From NCBI RefSeq assembly GCF_963678635.1, contig NC_087068.1, positions 36,963,619-37,027,618 on the forward strand: a stretch of DNA of 64,000 nt, given 5' to 3'. Within the stretch, counting starts at the first letter, position 1, and every line of letters begins with the position of its first letter. The notes beneath the pieces are model-generated. The model was not told the origin of the DNA and made no database searches. It saw only the letters and a program-made list of their open reading frames with translations. Origin of the DNA: Symsagittifera roscoffensis (taxonomy: Eukaryota; Xenacoelomorpha; Acoela; Convolutidae). Both the position numbers and the translations under genes were made by a program. This document shows, in pieces, positions 40,496 through 51,723 of the stretch.

Positions 40496-42984
40496 CTTTA
40501 AAATTTTCCAACACTAGGCACCAATAAAGCAGCTACGTAAACTAACAAATTTCCAAGGCTCTGCAGCAAGAACCGCAGCACATATGAAAAGAATTAAATT
40601 TTGCTTAAAATAATTTGGAATGTAAAAACTTAAGACATTCACAGTTACTTTGCATGTGAAACTTAAATAGAAAAGACCAAGCCAAAATATGGGTAAGCTA
40701 TGCTTTTCAAATTTCAAAAAAACACTGCGAATGCGAGATCTTGAGTTGAAAAATTTTGAAATTCAGTTTTTATTATTGTACTGTTGTTTTAAACAAATAG
40801 CCTTTTCGATTCATTTGATGAACTAAAAATGCATCAACTGTGTTATATTATTGCTAATTGAATGTCAAAGCTCAATTTATCAGAAAGCCGTACAGCTACT
40901 TTCCAAAATTGTACCAAGTTTTGCGGCTTAGGTCGGATAAGAAGAAAACTCGTACTATTACACTACGCTCGCTAAAGAGCGATTGAGTAACTAAATAAAA
41001 TAGCTAAGGCATGAAGATATCAAAGCAATTTTGTTCGCATATCAAGGCAAAGTCCTGTATGCACTGAATGCCTTGCAAATGGTATCAAATAGTTTTGGCA
41101 AAATTTTTTTTACAGAAACATTTATGATCTGTTTTGTCTTTCATCTCCCAATAGTCAGTGTAAATAAAATCATTAAGTATTGAAATTTTAGTCGTATCGC
41201 GAATTATCATGACCAATTTGCTTGTCTCAATTCAGCTTCGAACAATTTCTACGACTGATAACTAATTTGCGTTATTCTTTCAGGATCACGTAAACAAAAT
41301 TCAAAGTTCGCAATAATTAGTCTAGAACATAAAATTTCGCATGCAAACAAGACTGTTGTTGTGCAGGTAGCTCAAAAACCTCCGAACACATTCATGAGAA
41401 AACTTTGATAACATTATTTTGCATGATGTGACAAGACGAACAAAACTTGGGCCTGTAAAATAAATAAATTGGTCATATCCAACAACCGTTTTCTTCGAAA
41501 AAAGATAACTGAAAAATTTTTCAATATTTTTGCATCTTTTTCTGTATTTCGACTAAACAACTTTTTGCCCAAGAAAACGGAATAAAACTTCAATGTTCAA
41601 AAAACAGTTTTTACGACTTATATATAAGAACAGCTTTTTGTGCTATTATAACGTTGTAGTAATTTAATTGCTACATATTGTAGTTGCTATAAATCGACTA
41701 AAAAACAAAATTTTTAACTGGTTTTCCTCGACGCACAAAACTTTTTCGATTTTCTGTAATATCAATTGTTTCCGGCTTGCATATATTTATAATATGATTT
41801 ATCACTCGATTCATTCTGACAATTATTGAAATTTGATTTTGCGTTGAAATGATTAAATATTAACTAACCACAGCTGAAGACAAAAAATTCTTCCCACTCT
41901 CAGGGGTCTGAACAAAAAAAGGATTATTATAGCCGCCAAAAACATTGATTCAAGTTTTACTGGATTACAAACTTCCAATTTTAAAATAAATCTGCCAATA
42001 AACAAAGATTTTAAAGAAAATTTCAGCCAGAAATTGAATGAAAACCAAAATTAAGTTTTTGATAGTTTTGGTTTTCTGTTTTTGATATCGCACACAGAGC
42101 CAAGAAAAAGCTTAAAAACGCTTTTAAAAAGCGTAAAAAACTATTACACAACGGAGAACCAATTCTTCAAGCTGACGCTTGGTAGGAACACTTTATCGGT
42201 AGACCACTGAGGGATTACTATACATACTTCCCCTACATGCATGAATGATAAATACCAGGCAGCAAAACCGCCTAGTAAGAAATGAATTTAACACAGAAAC
42301 TGAACACACAACTAGACAAAGCAATTTGAACACAAAGACGAATTGGAGCTCCGCATCATTTGCGATACTACACAAACTGGCAAGCTAAACAACAGAAAAT
42401 TAAAGCAACAAAGTTTTAAAAAACTGTTCAGCAAAAAATATCAAATGAACTACTATCAAAACTTGTTATCCCGAGAAACCATGCCGAAAAGACAATTGTC
42501 AGGGTTAAATCAGCATTAAAACAAAAATTACGACGCGATAACAAAAGCAACAATAATAGGGTAGACAGCCGAAAATTTTTTCAGGCAGAGCGATACAACA
42601 CACAAAAAATTTGGACATTTAACGATCGGTAATTAAGCAGACAATTGCTTGGGTAGACTTCCGTTGAGACCTAAAAGTGACATAAAAACTAGAGTTTTGA
42701 AGTGATAAAAAATTTTACACAGACGCGAAGTTGCACTTCGAACACAAGCGAAAATATTACCGATAGTCCGACTGGAAAAAACTGAATGTGTAAAACTTTG
42801 AGTCAAAAAAATTTCTTAAGTGACGCACGCCAATTAAGAGTCTACATAATTGCTAACTGACGCAAGCCAATTATGACGCATTAGCAGTACCAGAAAATTT
42901 AAAAAAATGTATCCAACTAAGATGCCTCAATTTGTAGAGCGGACGCATTTTAACTAGTCTACGAAAAAGTTCATTAAAAACATC

Positions 42985-43054
42985 GGACCCTGTCCAGGTT
43001 CGAACCCTCTTATTTTGTTGCTGGTCTGCTTCCCTACCTCTACGCTACAGATCC
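42985..43054 (-). repeat. tRNA-derived pseudogene or SINE head
   Basis: Minus strand: A-box TAGCGTAGAGGTAGG, B-box GGGTTCGAACC, acceptor ends GGATCTG / AGGGTCC with wobble pairs. The anticodon arm does not fold, so it is a tRNA relic. The flanking sequence resembles that around 40800-41000, suggesting SINE bodies. Confidence 0.5.
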
Positions 43055-43618
43055 ATGATACCTTGAAGCTAAAGTGCTATTTGTATATAAATGCCAAAGT
43101 TAATAGCCTTAGCATTGGCTGTACTTAATAGCTGGATCAAAATGAACAAAATTTGTCGCAACAATATTTGCGACTTAGGTTAAAAAAGAAGATAGTTCAT
43201 ACTATAACACAAGCTATGTTTGTGTAAAAACGACCAATTATGAGGCAACTAAACCAATTTAACATAATCAACTATTTAAGCTGAATAACCTTTAACACAA
43301 CGTATTATAACACAACCACTCACAGAAAAAACTATATTACAATTCTCGTAGTCGTTTTTCTATTAGTCTGAAAAATTGTTGATCTATAAATGCTTTTGGA
43401 AAAACTTCTGCTTGTTTTTCTTCCAGTTCTCAAATATCAGTTCAATTTTTAGCTTAAATTATCCAAATTTACAACAATTTAGTGCAAAGGCCAAGTACAT
43501 AAAAAGCAAAACGAAAAGTTGACAAAATCCACAAAATATGAGAATGAACCGGAAACAAGAAAAATTATCACCGCTATCTAATTGACCACTTCGACAGTAC
43601 AAATCAAATCGATATATG

Positions 43619-44107
43619 AACAAGACTGCTCGTATCAAGGCGATGCCTTGAATGCTCCGACTGCCTGTTGAGGTTTATGGAGCAGTAATAACATGAAAAA
43701 AATAAAAGTAATAAATAAAAACTAATTTCTTTTTAATTTGAGATTTTTTGTTAAAATCATCCCCCACACGCCATATATGGAGTACAAAGGGATAGGTTTC
43801 GCTCCTATAAACACATGAATTGATGCAAATAAGCTTTCTTTAACCAATTTGGAACGATTTCTAAGACATACTAAATTTCCGCTAAAGCGTTAATAGCGAA
43901 AAATATATCGCGCGTTAATTGTCCCAAATTGGCACTCTTTAAACCCCCATAACTTTACAAAAATAATCACAAATGAAATATCTTTTCAAATTTTAACTCA
44001 GGACAACAATACCTTTTGAATGATATAGAAAAAATTTCGTCAAAAATGGCTAGTTAAAAAGTGACCCAGCACAAATATTTCGTTACTTTCGTTACAAAAG
44101 TCGGAAC
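43619..44107 (-). mobile_element. HINE-like element, copy 11, with compensated hairpin
   Basis: Minus-strand copy. It runs from the tail (AACAAGACTGCTCG on plus) to the inverse of TGTTCCGACTTTTGTAACG at the right. Its hairpin reads CAAGGC-ATC-GCCTTG on the minus strand. The third pair is A-T where other copies have G-C, so both partners changed and pairing was kept. Confidence 0.8.
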
Positions 44108-44709
44108 AAAAATAAACGTAATAAATTCAGCATGGATTCAATATTCAATATCGAGTAACAATAAATATCATTGGACAAAACTTAAAACGTAATATTAGGC
44201 AGATTTTTACGAAGCAGAGGGGAAGTCGCTACTCCCTGTGCGTCGATCAGTGTTCGGTCCGGCTCTTTTCCACTTTTTCAATTGTCTTACGTGTTATTAT
44301 GGCTGAACGCATGATGTTAAGAAAAAAGGTATGAAGAACAAATATGTTCACAATAGTTAGTTTGTTCACCATGCAACATTTCAGTACATTATGACAACGT
44401 AAATTTAGTTTTTCAAACCTGAAACTCAAATGTGGGGGGACTGGAAAAGAGCCTTCGGTCCTAACAATTACAGGTCTGGGTGACAGGCACTATTTACGCT
44501 TCAATCAGTTTGTTTCGAGTCAATACAGGTAGGGATGGGCCTGGTAACTATTTGTTTAATATCAATCACTATCTTAAACTTTGGGCTAATTTTGGTCAAT
44601 TGGAACAATTTAAGTTTATCGAAAGGTGACTTTCAATACATATTGCTATATGTATTCACACTTAGCTTAATTATGGCTACATTTAATCAAGAGAAACGTT
44701 TATTTTCAG

Positions 44710-45530
44710 GCCATCGTTCTCGCAGTTGCAGCAAGCTTGCGCCTCAGGCTACTGCTGAAGAGGACCCTTTCGAGTCAGGCGAGACGACTTTCAACGCTTT
44801 CACAATCCCACGATCAACCAGACGTGCTAGATCCGAGGCCAGACCCACACCCGAGCTCCAAATTCCGGCTCCGGATTACAGCGTCAGTAACAACTCCATG
44901 TTGCTTTCGCCTGTGAGCACTGATACCATCTTGAGTTTTAGAAATGCTGGGCAGCAAAACAGACAGTACCTAGACAGTAAACAGTCCGATGTCTTCTGTT
45001 CTGATGTTGACTATGGCTACGACTCGGCTGGTGCTTTTATGCGACCAATCAGCATGTACGACACCTTGCCAAACAGTCGAAGCCATCATAACACGAGCAA
45101 CGGAGGCTTAATTTCCGAACGACGACCAATTGAGACGACTAAAAAAGCAGGAGTTCGACTTAAACTGAAGGCCACCGAGAGCAGCCCTCACATGCAAATG
45201 TCTCCCAAAGATCAGTTTCAGAAACGGAACACACTTGATTTCGACGATAGAGATAGTGGGATAGGGTACGGAGACTCTTCGTCTCAGACTAACCTGGAGA
45301 ACTTCCCAAGGACTCCTATCAGTAACTTCGGGCATAACGAAAGACCCGTTGACGCACTCTATCATCCTTCTGAAACTTCCATTAAGCCCACTGCAAACGG
45401 TTCTCCTGGCACAGACAGCGAACCATCCGATAAATCAACAAGTGCTAAGAAATCAGCAAAACCCAAGAAGAAAAATCCAATTTTACTAAAAATTGCTTGT
45501 ATGACGGGTAACAAAAGCTCAGCACACTAA
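44710..45530 (+). CDS. 3' exon completing the second zinc knuckle; disordered C-terminus
   Basis: Acceptor TTTATTTTCAG ends at 44709 and the exon enters in phase 1 (GC completing Gly). It continues HRSRSC, so with the upstream exon the junction reads CYHCGLKG|HRSRSC: C-x2-C-x4-H-x4-C, with the same CGLKGH core as knuckle 1. That continuity is why I reject the ATG at 44535 as the start. The remaining 265 residues are polar, with serine/threonine-proline sites (TIPRSTRR, LLSPVSTD, PRTPISN), an acidic DDRDSGIGYGDSSS region and a lysine-rich end (KKSAKPKKKNPILLKI), stop at 45528. An ATTAAA lies near 45595. Probably a nuclear or cytoplasmic RNA-binding protein; no named orthologue recognised. Confidence 0.85.
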
Positions 45531-45591
45531 ATGTTTATTTGTATAAATTAATTGCTAGTAGCTCATAGTTTCGAAAGGTTGTTGTATAATA

Positions 45592-45608
45592 TTTATTAAA
45601 GCTTTATT
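45592..45608. terminator. overlapping convergent poly(A) signals
   Basis: Plus-strand ATTAAA (about 45595-45600) for the zinc-knuckle gene and two minus-strand AATAAA (inverse at 45592-45597 and 45603-45608) for the sorbitol dehydrogenase gene lie within 17 bases. The genes' stop codons are only about 220 bases apart, tail to tail. Confidence 0.6.
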
Positions 45609-45751
45609 TAAATCAATTACAAATTCGAATACAAATCTATCATTTCATCTTCTGAGTTTCACTATCTACAGCTTGATAAAAAAAGATCAGAATAGAATAG
45701 TCAGAAACAATTACAAGTTATCCAGGCTATAACCATTGTTCGCAGTTCAGA

Positions 45752-46813
45752 TCAACTACAGTTTATGACAACTTTTACTCCTTCTCCGTTGAATGTAGTA
45801 GCAAACGCTTTAATCGAGTCTTTCAGGTCGAATCGATGAGTCACCAATTTTTTCACGTCAACTTTTCCTGAAGCCACCAAATTCAAAGCTGTAGGGTAAC
45901 AGTTCGCGTATCTGAAGACCCCAGTAATTGATACTTCTTTACATGAGGCTGTTATCATGGGCAGTGTCAAGTCATCACTTGGAGCCAGACCAACTAGTGC
46001 CATTTTTCCTCCAGCTGCTATAGCGTGAATGGCAGCTCTTGCACTTGACTGCGCACCAGAGCACTCAATTACTCTATTTGGTCTACGATTTTGCAGAAGC
46101 TCAATTATTTTTTCAGCTGCAGTTATTTCTGAAAGACCACGAACATTTAACACTTTATCTGATCCACAATTCAAAGCAAAATCCAGCCTTTTGTCGTCAA
46201 TGTCAGTGCAAACAACAAGACTAGCACCAGCAGCCTTGGCCACCATTACGTTCACCAAGCCAATAGGTCCAGCTCCGCAAACTAACACCAAATCTCCAAA
46301 TGTGACTTCTGCCTTTCTGTTAGCATGCACTCCTACTGATAAGGGTTCCAGCAAAGCGCCCTCTTCTAAGCTTACATTTTCCGGTAGCTTAAAACAAAAA
46401 GCCGCCTCGTGACAATGATATTGCCGTAAAGACCCGTGATAAGGGGGAGTAGCCAAGAACTCGACATCAGGACAGAGGTTGTAGTTGCCACCTACACAAA
46501 AACTGCATCGGCCACACGGGACTCCAGGCTCAATAGCAACACGGTCGCCAACTTTCAGAGTTTTCACTTCTGATCCCACTTCAAGAACAGTTCCAGCTGA
46601 TTCGTGACCCAGAATCATGGGCTCTTTCACAATGAAACTCCCAATTTGCATATGTTTTAAGTAATGCACATCCGACCCACAAATACCAACGGGTCCCATC
46701 CTCAGCAATACTTGACTCGATTTTGGTTTAGGAATGTCCAAGTTGACAATCTGCAGGTCATCTTTTTTGACTAGCAGTGCCGATAAATTCTCTTTCTCAA
46801 CGATAGGGGCCAT
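45752..46813 (-). CDS. SORD: sorbitol (L-iditol) 2-dehydrogenase
   Basis: Zinc-dependent medium-chain dehydrogenase that oxidises sorbitol to fructose with NAD+ in the cytosol (polyol pathway). ATG at 46811-46813 gives 353 residues, the usual family length; the frame upstream reaches only a TTG. Catalytic zinc ligands are Cys45 (GICGSD), His70 and Glu71 (GHESAG), with Glu156 (LLEPLSVG), matching SORD C44/H69/E70/E155. A structural-lobe cysteine cluster C100, C103, C106, C114 is intact. Rossmann motif GAGPIGL at 190-196, followed by an acidic CTDID (about 208-212) typical of NAD preference. The whole gene is one open frame with no intron, unusual for an animal SORD. All key residues are present, so it should be functional. 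Confidence 0.95.
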   Translation of the reverse strand: MAPIVEKENLSALLVKKDDLQIVNLDIPKPKSSQVLLRMGPVGICGSDVHYLKHMQIGSFIVKEPMILGHESAGTVLEVGSEVKTLKVGDRVAIEPGVPCGRCSFCVGGNYNLCPDVEFLATPPYHGSLRQYHCHEAAFCFKLPENVSLEEGALLEPLSVGVHANRKAEVTFGDLVLVCGAGPIGLVNVMVAKAAGASLVVCTDIDDKRLDFALNCGSDKVLNVRGLSEITAAEKIIELLQNRRPNRVIECSGAQSSARAAIHAIAAGGKMALVGLAPSDDLTLPMITASCKEVSITGVFRYANCYPTALNLVASGKVDVKKLVTHRFDLKDSIKAFATTFNGEGVKVVINCS

Positions 46814-46904
46814 TTCTCTATACAAAATAGTAGAAAAACTGACACTTCAACAAAATGCCAGAATTTGAACAGAACTTTAAATTGACACACTTCAACAAAC
46901 TGCC

Positions 46905-47330
46905 AGAACTTGATGTTCTTATCAGCAAAATTTCAAACTTAAACTGCCATACATTTAGCGGCAGCATAGAGGGAGTGAGTGAAATACGGAAAATCAGACG
47001 GTATTTATTCAAAGGCGTATTCGAGAGATAACAACTCAACGTCTATCATATGCTAGGGGAGTGAGCGTACGATGTGTACTCGATTGTTTCAAATAACCCA
47101 AAAATCAAGGACATATTAAATGAAATAATCTATCTGTAGGCTCGATTTAAACAATCATGTTGCAACTATTCGGGGTCGGTTGAAAAACAAACGAAAATAT
47201 TTTTTCACGTTTAAAACCAAATTTTAAAAACAACTAGCGTGTACCGCACCTCCGGTGCTTCCAATTTTCAACAACGCAAAAACTACAGGGTTGGGTATTT
47301 CACTATAACGAAATATTTTGTAATTTGAGT
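46905..47330 (+). repeat. segmental duplicate, left copy
   Basis: About 46905-47300 is more than 95% identical to 57345-57722, beginning ATTTCAAACTTAA and including CTAGCGTGTACCGCACC. Here it directly precedes the 167-bp satellite; in the right copy an extra 150 bases intervene. Confidence 0.85.
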
Positions 47331-48330
47331 TTTCTGAAAATTTCCAAAAAAAAATCAATAAAATCGTCTTATCTCTTTAACAAAAAAAAATTGGGCATTC
47401 TTAATTGGAGGCCAAATTTGCAACCCCTGAGATTATTCTGACAGCACCCCAACTACAGGTTAGGAATTTCAAACTTAAAAAAAAATTATATTAATTTTCA
47501 TGAATTTTTTTTTGACAAAATCACAAAAAACGTCATATCTAAAAAACTGCAAGATTTTGAGCAGTTCTATTCAGAGGCAAGATTCGCAAACACCTAAGAG
47601 TAGCCTCAAAAATTCCAATAACAAAATTGATATCTTCAAACCTTTGGAATTTTTTAATATTAAAGTTTTTTGTGAAAATTTAGGAGAAAATCATAAAACG
47701 TCAGATCTCGAAAACTACAAGGATTTGAGCAGTCATAAGGGGAGGCAAAATTTGCAACGCCTGAGAGTACTCGGACAGATCCTCACTACAGAGATGGTAA
47801 TTTCAAGTTGTGTTAAATTTTTTTATATCTAAGTTTTCTGAAAAATTTTAAGAATCCAAAAAAAAACGTCATATCTCGAAAACTACCCGGATTTGAGCAA
47901 CCATAATCGAAGGCAAGATTCGCAACCCCTGAGAGTATCCTCACAAAACCCAACAACAGGATTGAGATCTTCAACGTTTTGGAAATTATTAAAACCTAAG
48001 TTTTTGAAATTTTTTGAAAAATCATAAAAAACGTCATTTGTCGAAAACTACAAGGATTTGAGAAGTGAGAAGTGGAGGCAAGATTTCCAACCCCTGAGAG
48101 TACCCTGACAACACTCAACTACAGGGCGAGAATTTCAAAAATTGAGAAATTTTTTAATATTAAATTTTCTAGATGATTTTTGAAAAATCTCGAAAATTGC
48201 CTATCTCGTAAACTAAAAGGATTTGGTTACTCATATATGGAGGCCAGAATCGCAAAACCTGGGAAAACTCTGACAATATCATACTATTGGGTTGCTAATT
48301 TCAAACATGATGGAATAACTACTGAATTTA
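47331..48330 (+). repeat. degenerate 167-bp satellite, about six units
   Basis: The word CGTC(A/T)TATCT and its variants recur at 47364, 47531, 47698, 47867, 48032 and 48199, spacings 165-169. Each is followed by AAAACTACAAGGATTTGAGC, then GGAGGCAAGATT and AACCCCTGAGAGTA. Units are about 70-80% alike. The 110-codon frame at 47500-47832 is satellite, not a gene. Confidence 0.85.
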
Positions 48331-49034
48331 AACTGGAAAATCGGAAAAAAAACTTAACATACGATTGCAATATACGAAATAACTTAAACGTGAAAAACTT
48401 TTATATTACGTTGAAAAAGCTTAAATATGGCGAGGTAGTGAAGCCCGCATTTGATATAGAAGAAAGTTTTGCTAAAAAGTAAATTTCAAACGTTTACGCA
48501 ACTATGTGCATCGTCAGGATTTTTACAATAAACTACACTAAATGACGATAAAACATCAATTTACAAATGTTATTTAGGAGGAAGGAAAGAGTAAATTAAA
48601 CATCCAATAAATGGACAAATGTGTAATAAAATAATAACCGCGTGTATATTGTATAAATAAAAAGCACGTGCAAAAAAGGTGGAGAATTGATAAGTTGTTT
48701 TACGCTTGTCGTGTCGCCTTCAATAACTTCTCCACAGTGTTAGAGCATTCTGTGAAGCCATGACATGTGTCTAAATGTCTGAAATCAATATTATTGTTTC
48801 AATATCTGCAAATACAAATGTTATTTACAATAAATCACATACAATTTGGTTCTAAACCATCATGATAAAAAATTAGCCAATCACAGTTGACCTCTAAATT
48901 ACCAGTAAGATTAAAATACTTTTAACCTCTAAAATTAATTAAACAATTTTAAATTAATTTGTCTGGAAACTTCTGAGTCATAATTTCGATTTAGACATTT
49001 AGGTTTTCAATAAAAAACCAAAAATATTTTGGGA

Positions 49035-51635
49035 CTAAATTTTCAGTGTTAACTCCCTGCTCCTAAACTCATCGCGCGTGTTCAAGCCCGGTTTCTCTTT
49101 CCTGATATGTATTGCCTCTAGTGTTAGCAATTTTGTTTGGTTGTTTGACCTATCTATAATTTCCCAACTAAGATCTGCGCTATTTCCCTCAAGTTGGCAT
49201 TGCTGAAGGTGGAGGCCTACCGGTGAGTCTGCTTTCTTATGTTCCTCAAATCTAGTGGTCAAATGTCGTACATTTTGTCCGACATAGGTGGAAGTGCATC
49301 CACTACATGACAGTTTATAAACCACTCTTGACTTGAGGTCATTAGAAAATGCTGACTTCAGTGATGGTAAACATGATTGTAGTTTTCTTGTGGTGAAATG
49401 GCAAAATATTGGCAAAATATTGGCTCTGGTTACCTCTATATTGCACCATCAGCATTGGGGGCTTCCCATCCTTTGGTGATTGAACTGACAAACCCCTGTC
49501 ACTCTCCAGGGGTTTGCCCTTACCCTGGATGATCTTGCACAAGGCGTCTGAAGCCACCTTTGCGGACCAATTTTCAAGGTACTGATTTGTCAGCCATTGC
49601 GCCCTATTAGTTTCCATAGCCTTTTCAAATTGCTCCCAGCTAGATGTACTCCTAAAAACCCTGTGTACAGTGCCTTGGATAACACTACGCTTATACTGAG
49701 TTGGGGCGCAGCTTCTATAGTTCAGTATAGTCCCTGTATCTGTTGGTTTTTGATACCAACTGCAAGTTACACGCCTACCCTGCGATAAATTTATGTTCAA
49801 ATCCAGGAATGGCAAATTCCCCTCCGAATTAGTTTTCTCAAATTTGGATGAAGAGAATTGGCGGCATCGAGAAGACAACTCGGCTCCCCTCTGACTGTTC
49901 TAACAATGTCATCCACATACCTGAGGAACAATTTCACCTGGGGAGTATCCTTCTCCTTGTTCTTAGCTCGGCAGCAGCTTTCACAGTACCAGACTATCTC
50001 GTTTATTGATGCGTATACGTCATCGGGTATTTTTCCGCATTTTAGATGATACCAGTTTCGGCAACTCTCGCATTCAACCCCCTTTGATCTATATGTGACT
50101 TTCCTGCTGCAACATGGGCACAAGCCGTTTTTGTCATTAATTTCCTGTACCCCCGTTCCCACCGGTATTTGTTGTCGTAGAGCAATTTCGTACTCTTTCA
50201 GCCATAAGTTTTGCCAGAATTACAGCGAGGGACGCGCCCATTGCTAAACCATCAACTTGTACATACCATGAATCATTACACTTGAAATATACTTTGCTGA
50301 CCGCCATATTCAAAAGCCTTTTCATGGTTGCTCTTTGAATTTCAGGAAGAGACTCCTGGCTGTACAAATTCTGTAAAGCAATTTCAATTGCCTCCTTCAG
50401 GGGAACGTTGGTGTACAAACTTTTCACATCAAGAGATATTTTGGTTTCATCCGGATCTAGAGCAATGTTTTCTATTTTTTCTCTAGCCTATTTAGTATTG
50501 GTTTCTGTATTTGCTCCATCGATGTTGTCAAAAAATTTTGCAAGCATTTTGTTAAGATTCTCATACGAGCTGCCTGGAAGTGATAGTACTGGTCGTAGGG
50601 GTGTCTCATCCTTGTGTACCTTAGCTAAACCGTACAAACGGGCGGGTTGCCCCCCTGTTGATCTCATCTTAGAATATAACTGATCACTTATCTCGTCTTT
50701 TTTGTTCATGGCTATTAATTCTTTGTTATATTCCTTCTCAATTTTCAGTATCACCTCATCAGTGGTTGCATATTTTTTTACAAACTGAGCAGATTGCAAC
50801 AAGGATTCCAGCTTTGATTATTATGTTTGTTTCCTCATTATGCAGAAAGCAACCCCCTTATCAAAAGGCACAGCCAGCAACCCATTATCTTTGAGATATT
50901 TCCTCGTTTTTTCAATGTCTTTGTCTCTTGGGGTTTGCCGTACGTTTTTTGCATATGCCTTTGCCGCGGCTTCTATTTCACATAACGTTTCACCAGATGT
51001 TTTTTGATTTTTCAATTGTGAGAGGAAAATGTCGATATCCGCCAAAAAATGTGTTTCGTTAAATTTGTCTCTAATGGGATGCTTGGGGCCCCTTGATAGC
51101 ACTTCATATACCCATTCAGGCAGTTCAATATTATCAAGTACCTTAATTGATTGCTCATTTCTATCCCCAAGAGGTTTATCTTGTCTCTCGGACAGTTTTT
51201 CTAAGTTTTTTATATGGTTTTCTGATGTTGTCTTTAGGCTTGCCTCAACTTGACGCCTCACGAAGCGGAAAATGGATGCCACCACCTTTTGTCAATATCT
51301 TTTTGCACCAGTGATCTTGCTTTCCTTAGCATCTCCTCGTACCTTTTCCTATCCTCATTTGCCCTAGAAGTTTCAGTCCTTAGTAGTTTCAATTGAAAAT
51401 TATGCACAGCTTGGTCCGGAAAAACCCCGTTCTCGGGGACCCTAAACTTCAAAAAGTCCGGTATTATATCGTTTTTCAGACATTTTCTCAGAAACTTCAG
51501 TCTATGTACAGATACTTGAACTTTTTTAAAGAATTTTAAATAGTCTAACACAATTTTCCAAGTTAGTTTTCTTTTTAAAATTTGTCTGAGCCAAACAGCA
51601 GGCAAAAGTACAGTGGTCATTGTTTTGCAGGCCAC
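49035..51635 (-). pseudogene. PLE reverse transcriptase + PHD finger + GIY-YIG endonuclease (frameshifted)
   Basis: Fragments in order. N-terminal region with RLKFLRKCLKNDIIP and RVPENGVFPDQAV (51500-51350). A GPKHPIRDKFNETHFLADID block. RT fingers LYGLAKVHKDETPLRPVLSL (50630). Motif A DVKSLYTNVP (about 50430). Motif B DGLAMGASLAVIL (50250). A PHD finger (50120-49974). Motif C FLRYVDDIV (49919). Thumb FLDLNINL...WYQKPTDTGTILN (49810-49720). GIY-YIG nuclease YKLSCSGCTSTYVGQ with R and H following (49310-49230) and a RKEKPGLNTRDEF end. PLEs reverse-transcribe at nicks made by the GIY-YIG domain. At least five frame changes or stops break it (near 51280, 50810, 50480, 50150, 49850). Frame starts other than ATG are not meaningful here. 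Confidence 0.9.
49974..50120 (-). other. PHD finger (C4HC3) inside the PLE reverse transcriptase
   Basis: 49 residues: CPCC, then after 11 residues ECESC, NWYHLKC, then 17 residues and CESC. Spacing C-x2-C-x11-C-x2-C-x4-H-x2-C-x17-C-x2-C with the aromatic W before the last pair is a canonical PHD finger, a class that commonly reads histone H3 tails. It sits about 45 residues after motif B and 18 before YVDD. Confidence 0.9.
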
Positions 51636-51723
51636 GAGTAATGAAACTCACAAGGCACAAAGCAAAACAAATCACACTCTTCTCAACCCTGTCTTTGAAG
51701 CGCAGACATTCCTCTGCCTTCAG

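Larger units (their letters stand above)
38615..44709. other. 6.1-kb intron splitting a zinc knuckle
   Basis: From GTAAGA to TTTATTTTCAG. AT-rich. It contains tRNA-derived fragments (40438, 42985), one HINE-like element (43619-44107) and diverged internal duplicates (for example around 38940-39420 and 42320-42600, and 40915-40990 and 43155-43230). The plus-strand frame before 44710 (from an ATG at 44535) is intron, not exon: its hydrophobic translation would be a false N-terminus. Confidence 0.75.

Noticed and set aside
43048-43054. Functional tRNA gene at 42985-43054
   Set aside because: A and B boxes are present but the anticodon arm does not fold, so it is reported only as a tRNA relic.
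44252-44460. Inverted GGCTCTTTTCC / GGAAAAGAGCC as transposon ends
   Set aside because: Only about 12 bases pair, and no flanking duplication or second copy was found.
44535-44709. ATG at 44535 with a hydrophobic N-terminus, looking like a membrane protein
   Set aside because: The zinc-knuckle junction shows that this stretch is intron; the real exon begins at 44710.
46029-46412. 127-codon plus-strand frame
   Set aside because: Antisense of sorbitol dehydrogenase.
47500-48482. 110- and 100-codon frames
   Set aside because: Translated satellite; the same words repeat every 167 bases, and the frames at 58350-58870 are the same artefact.
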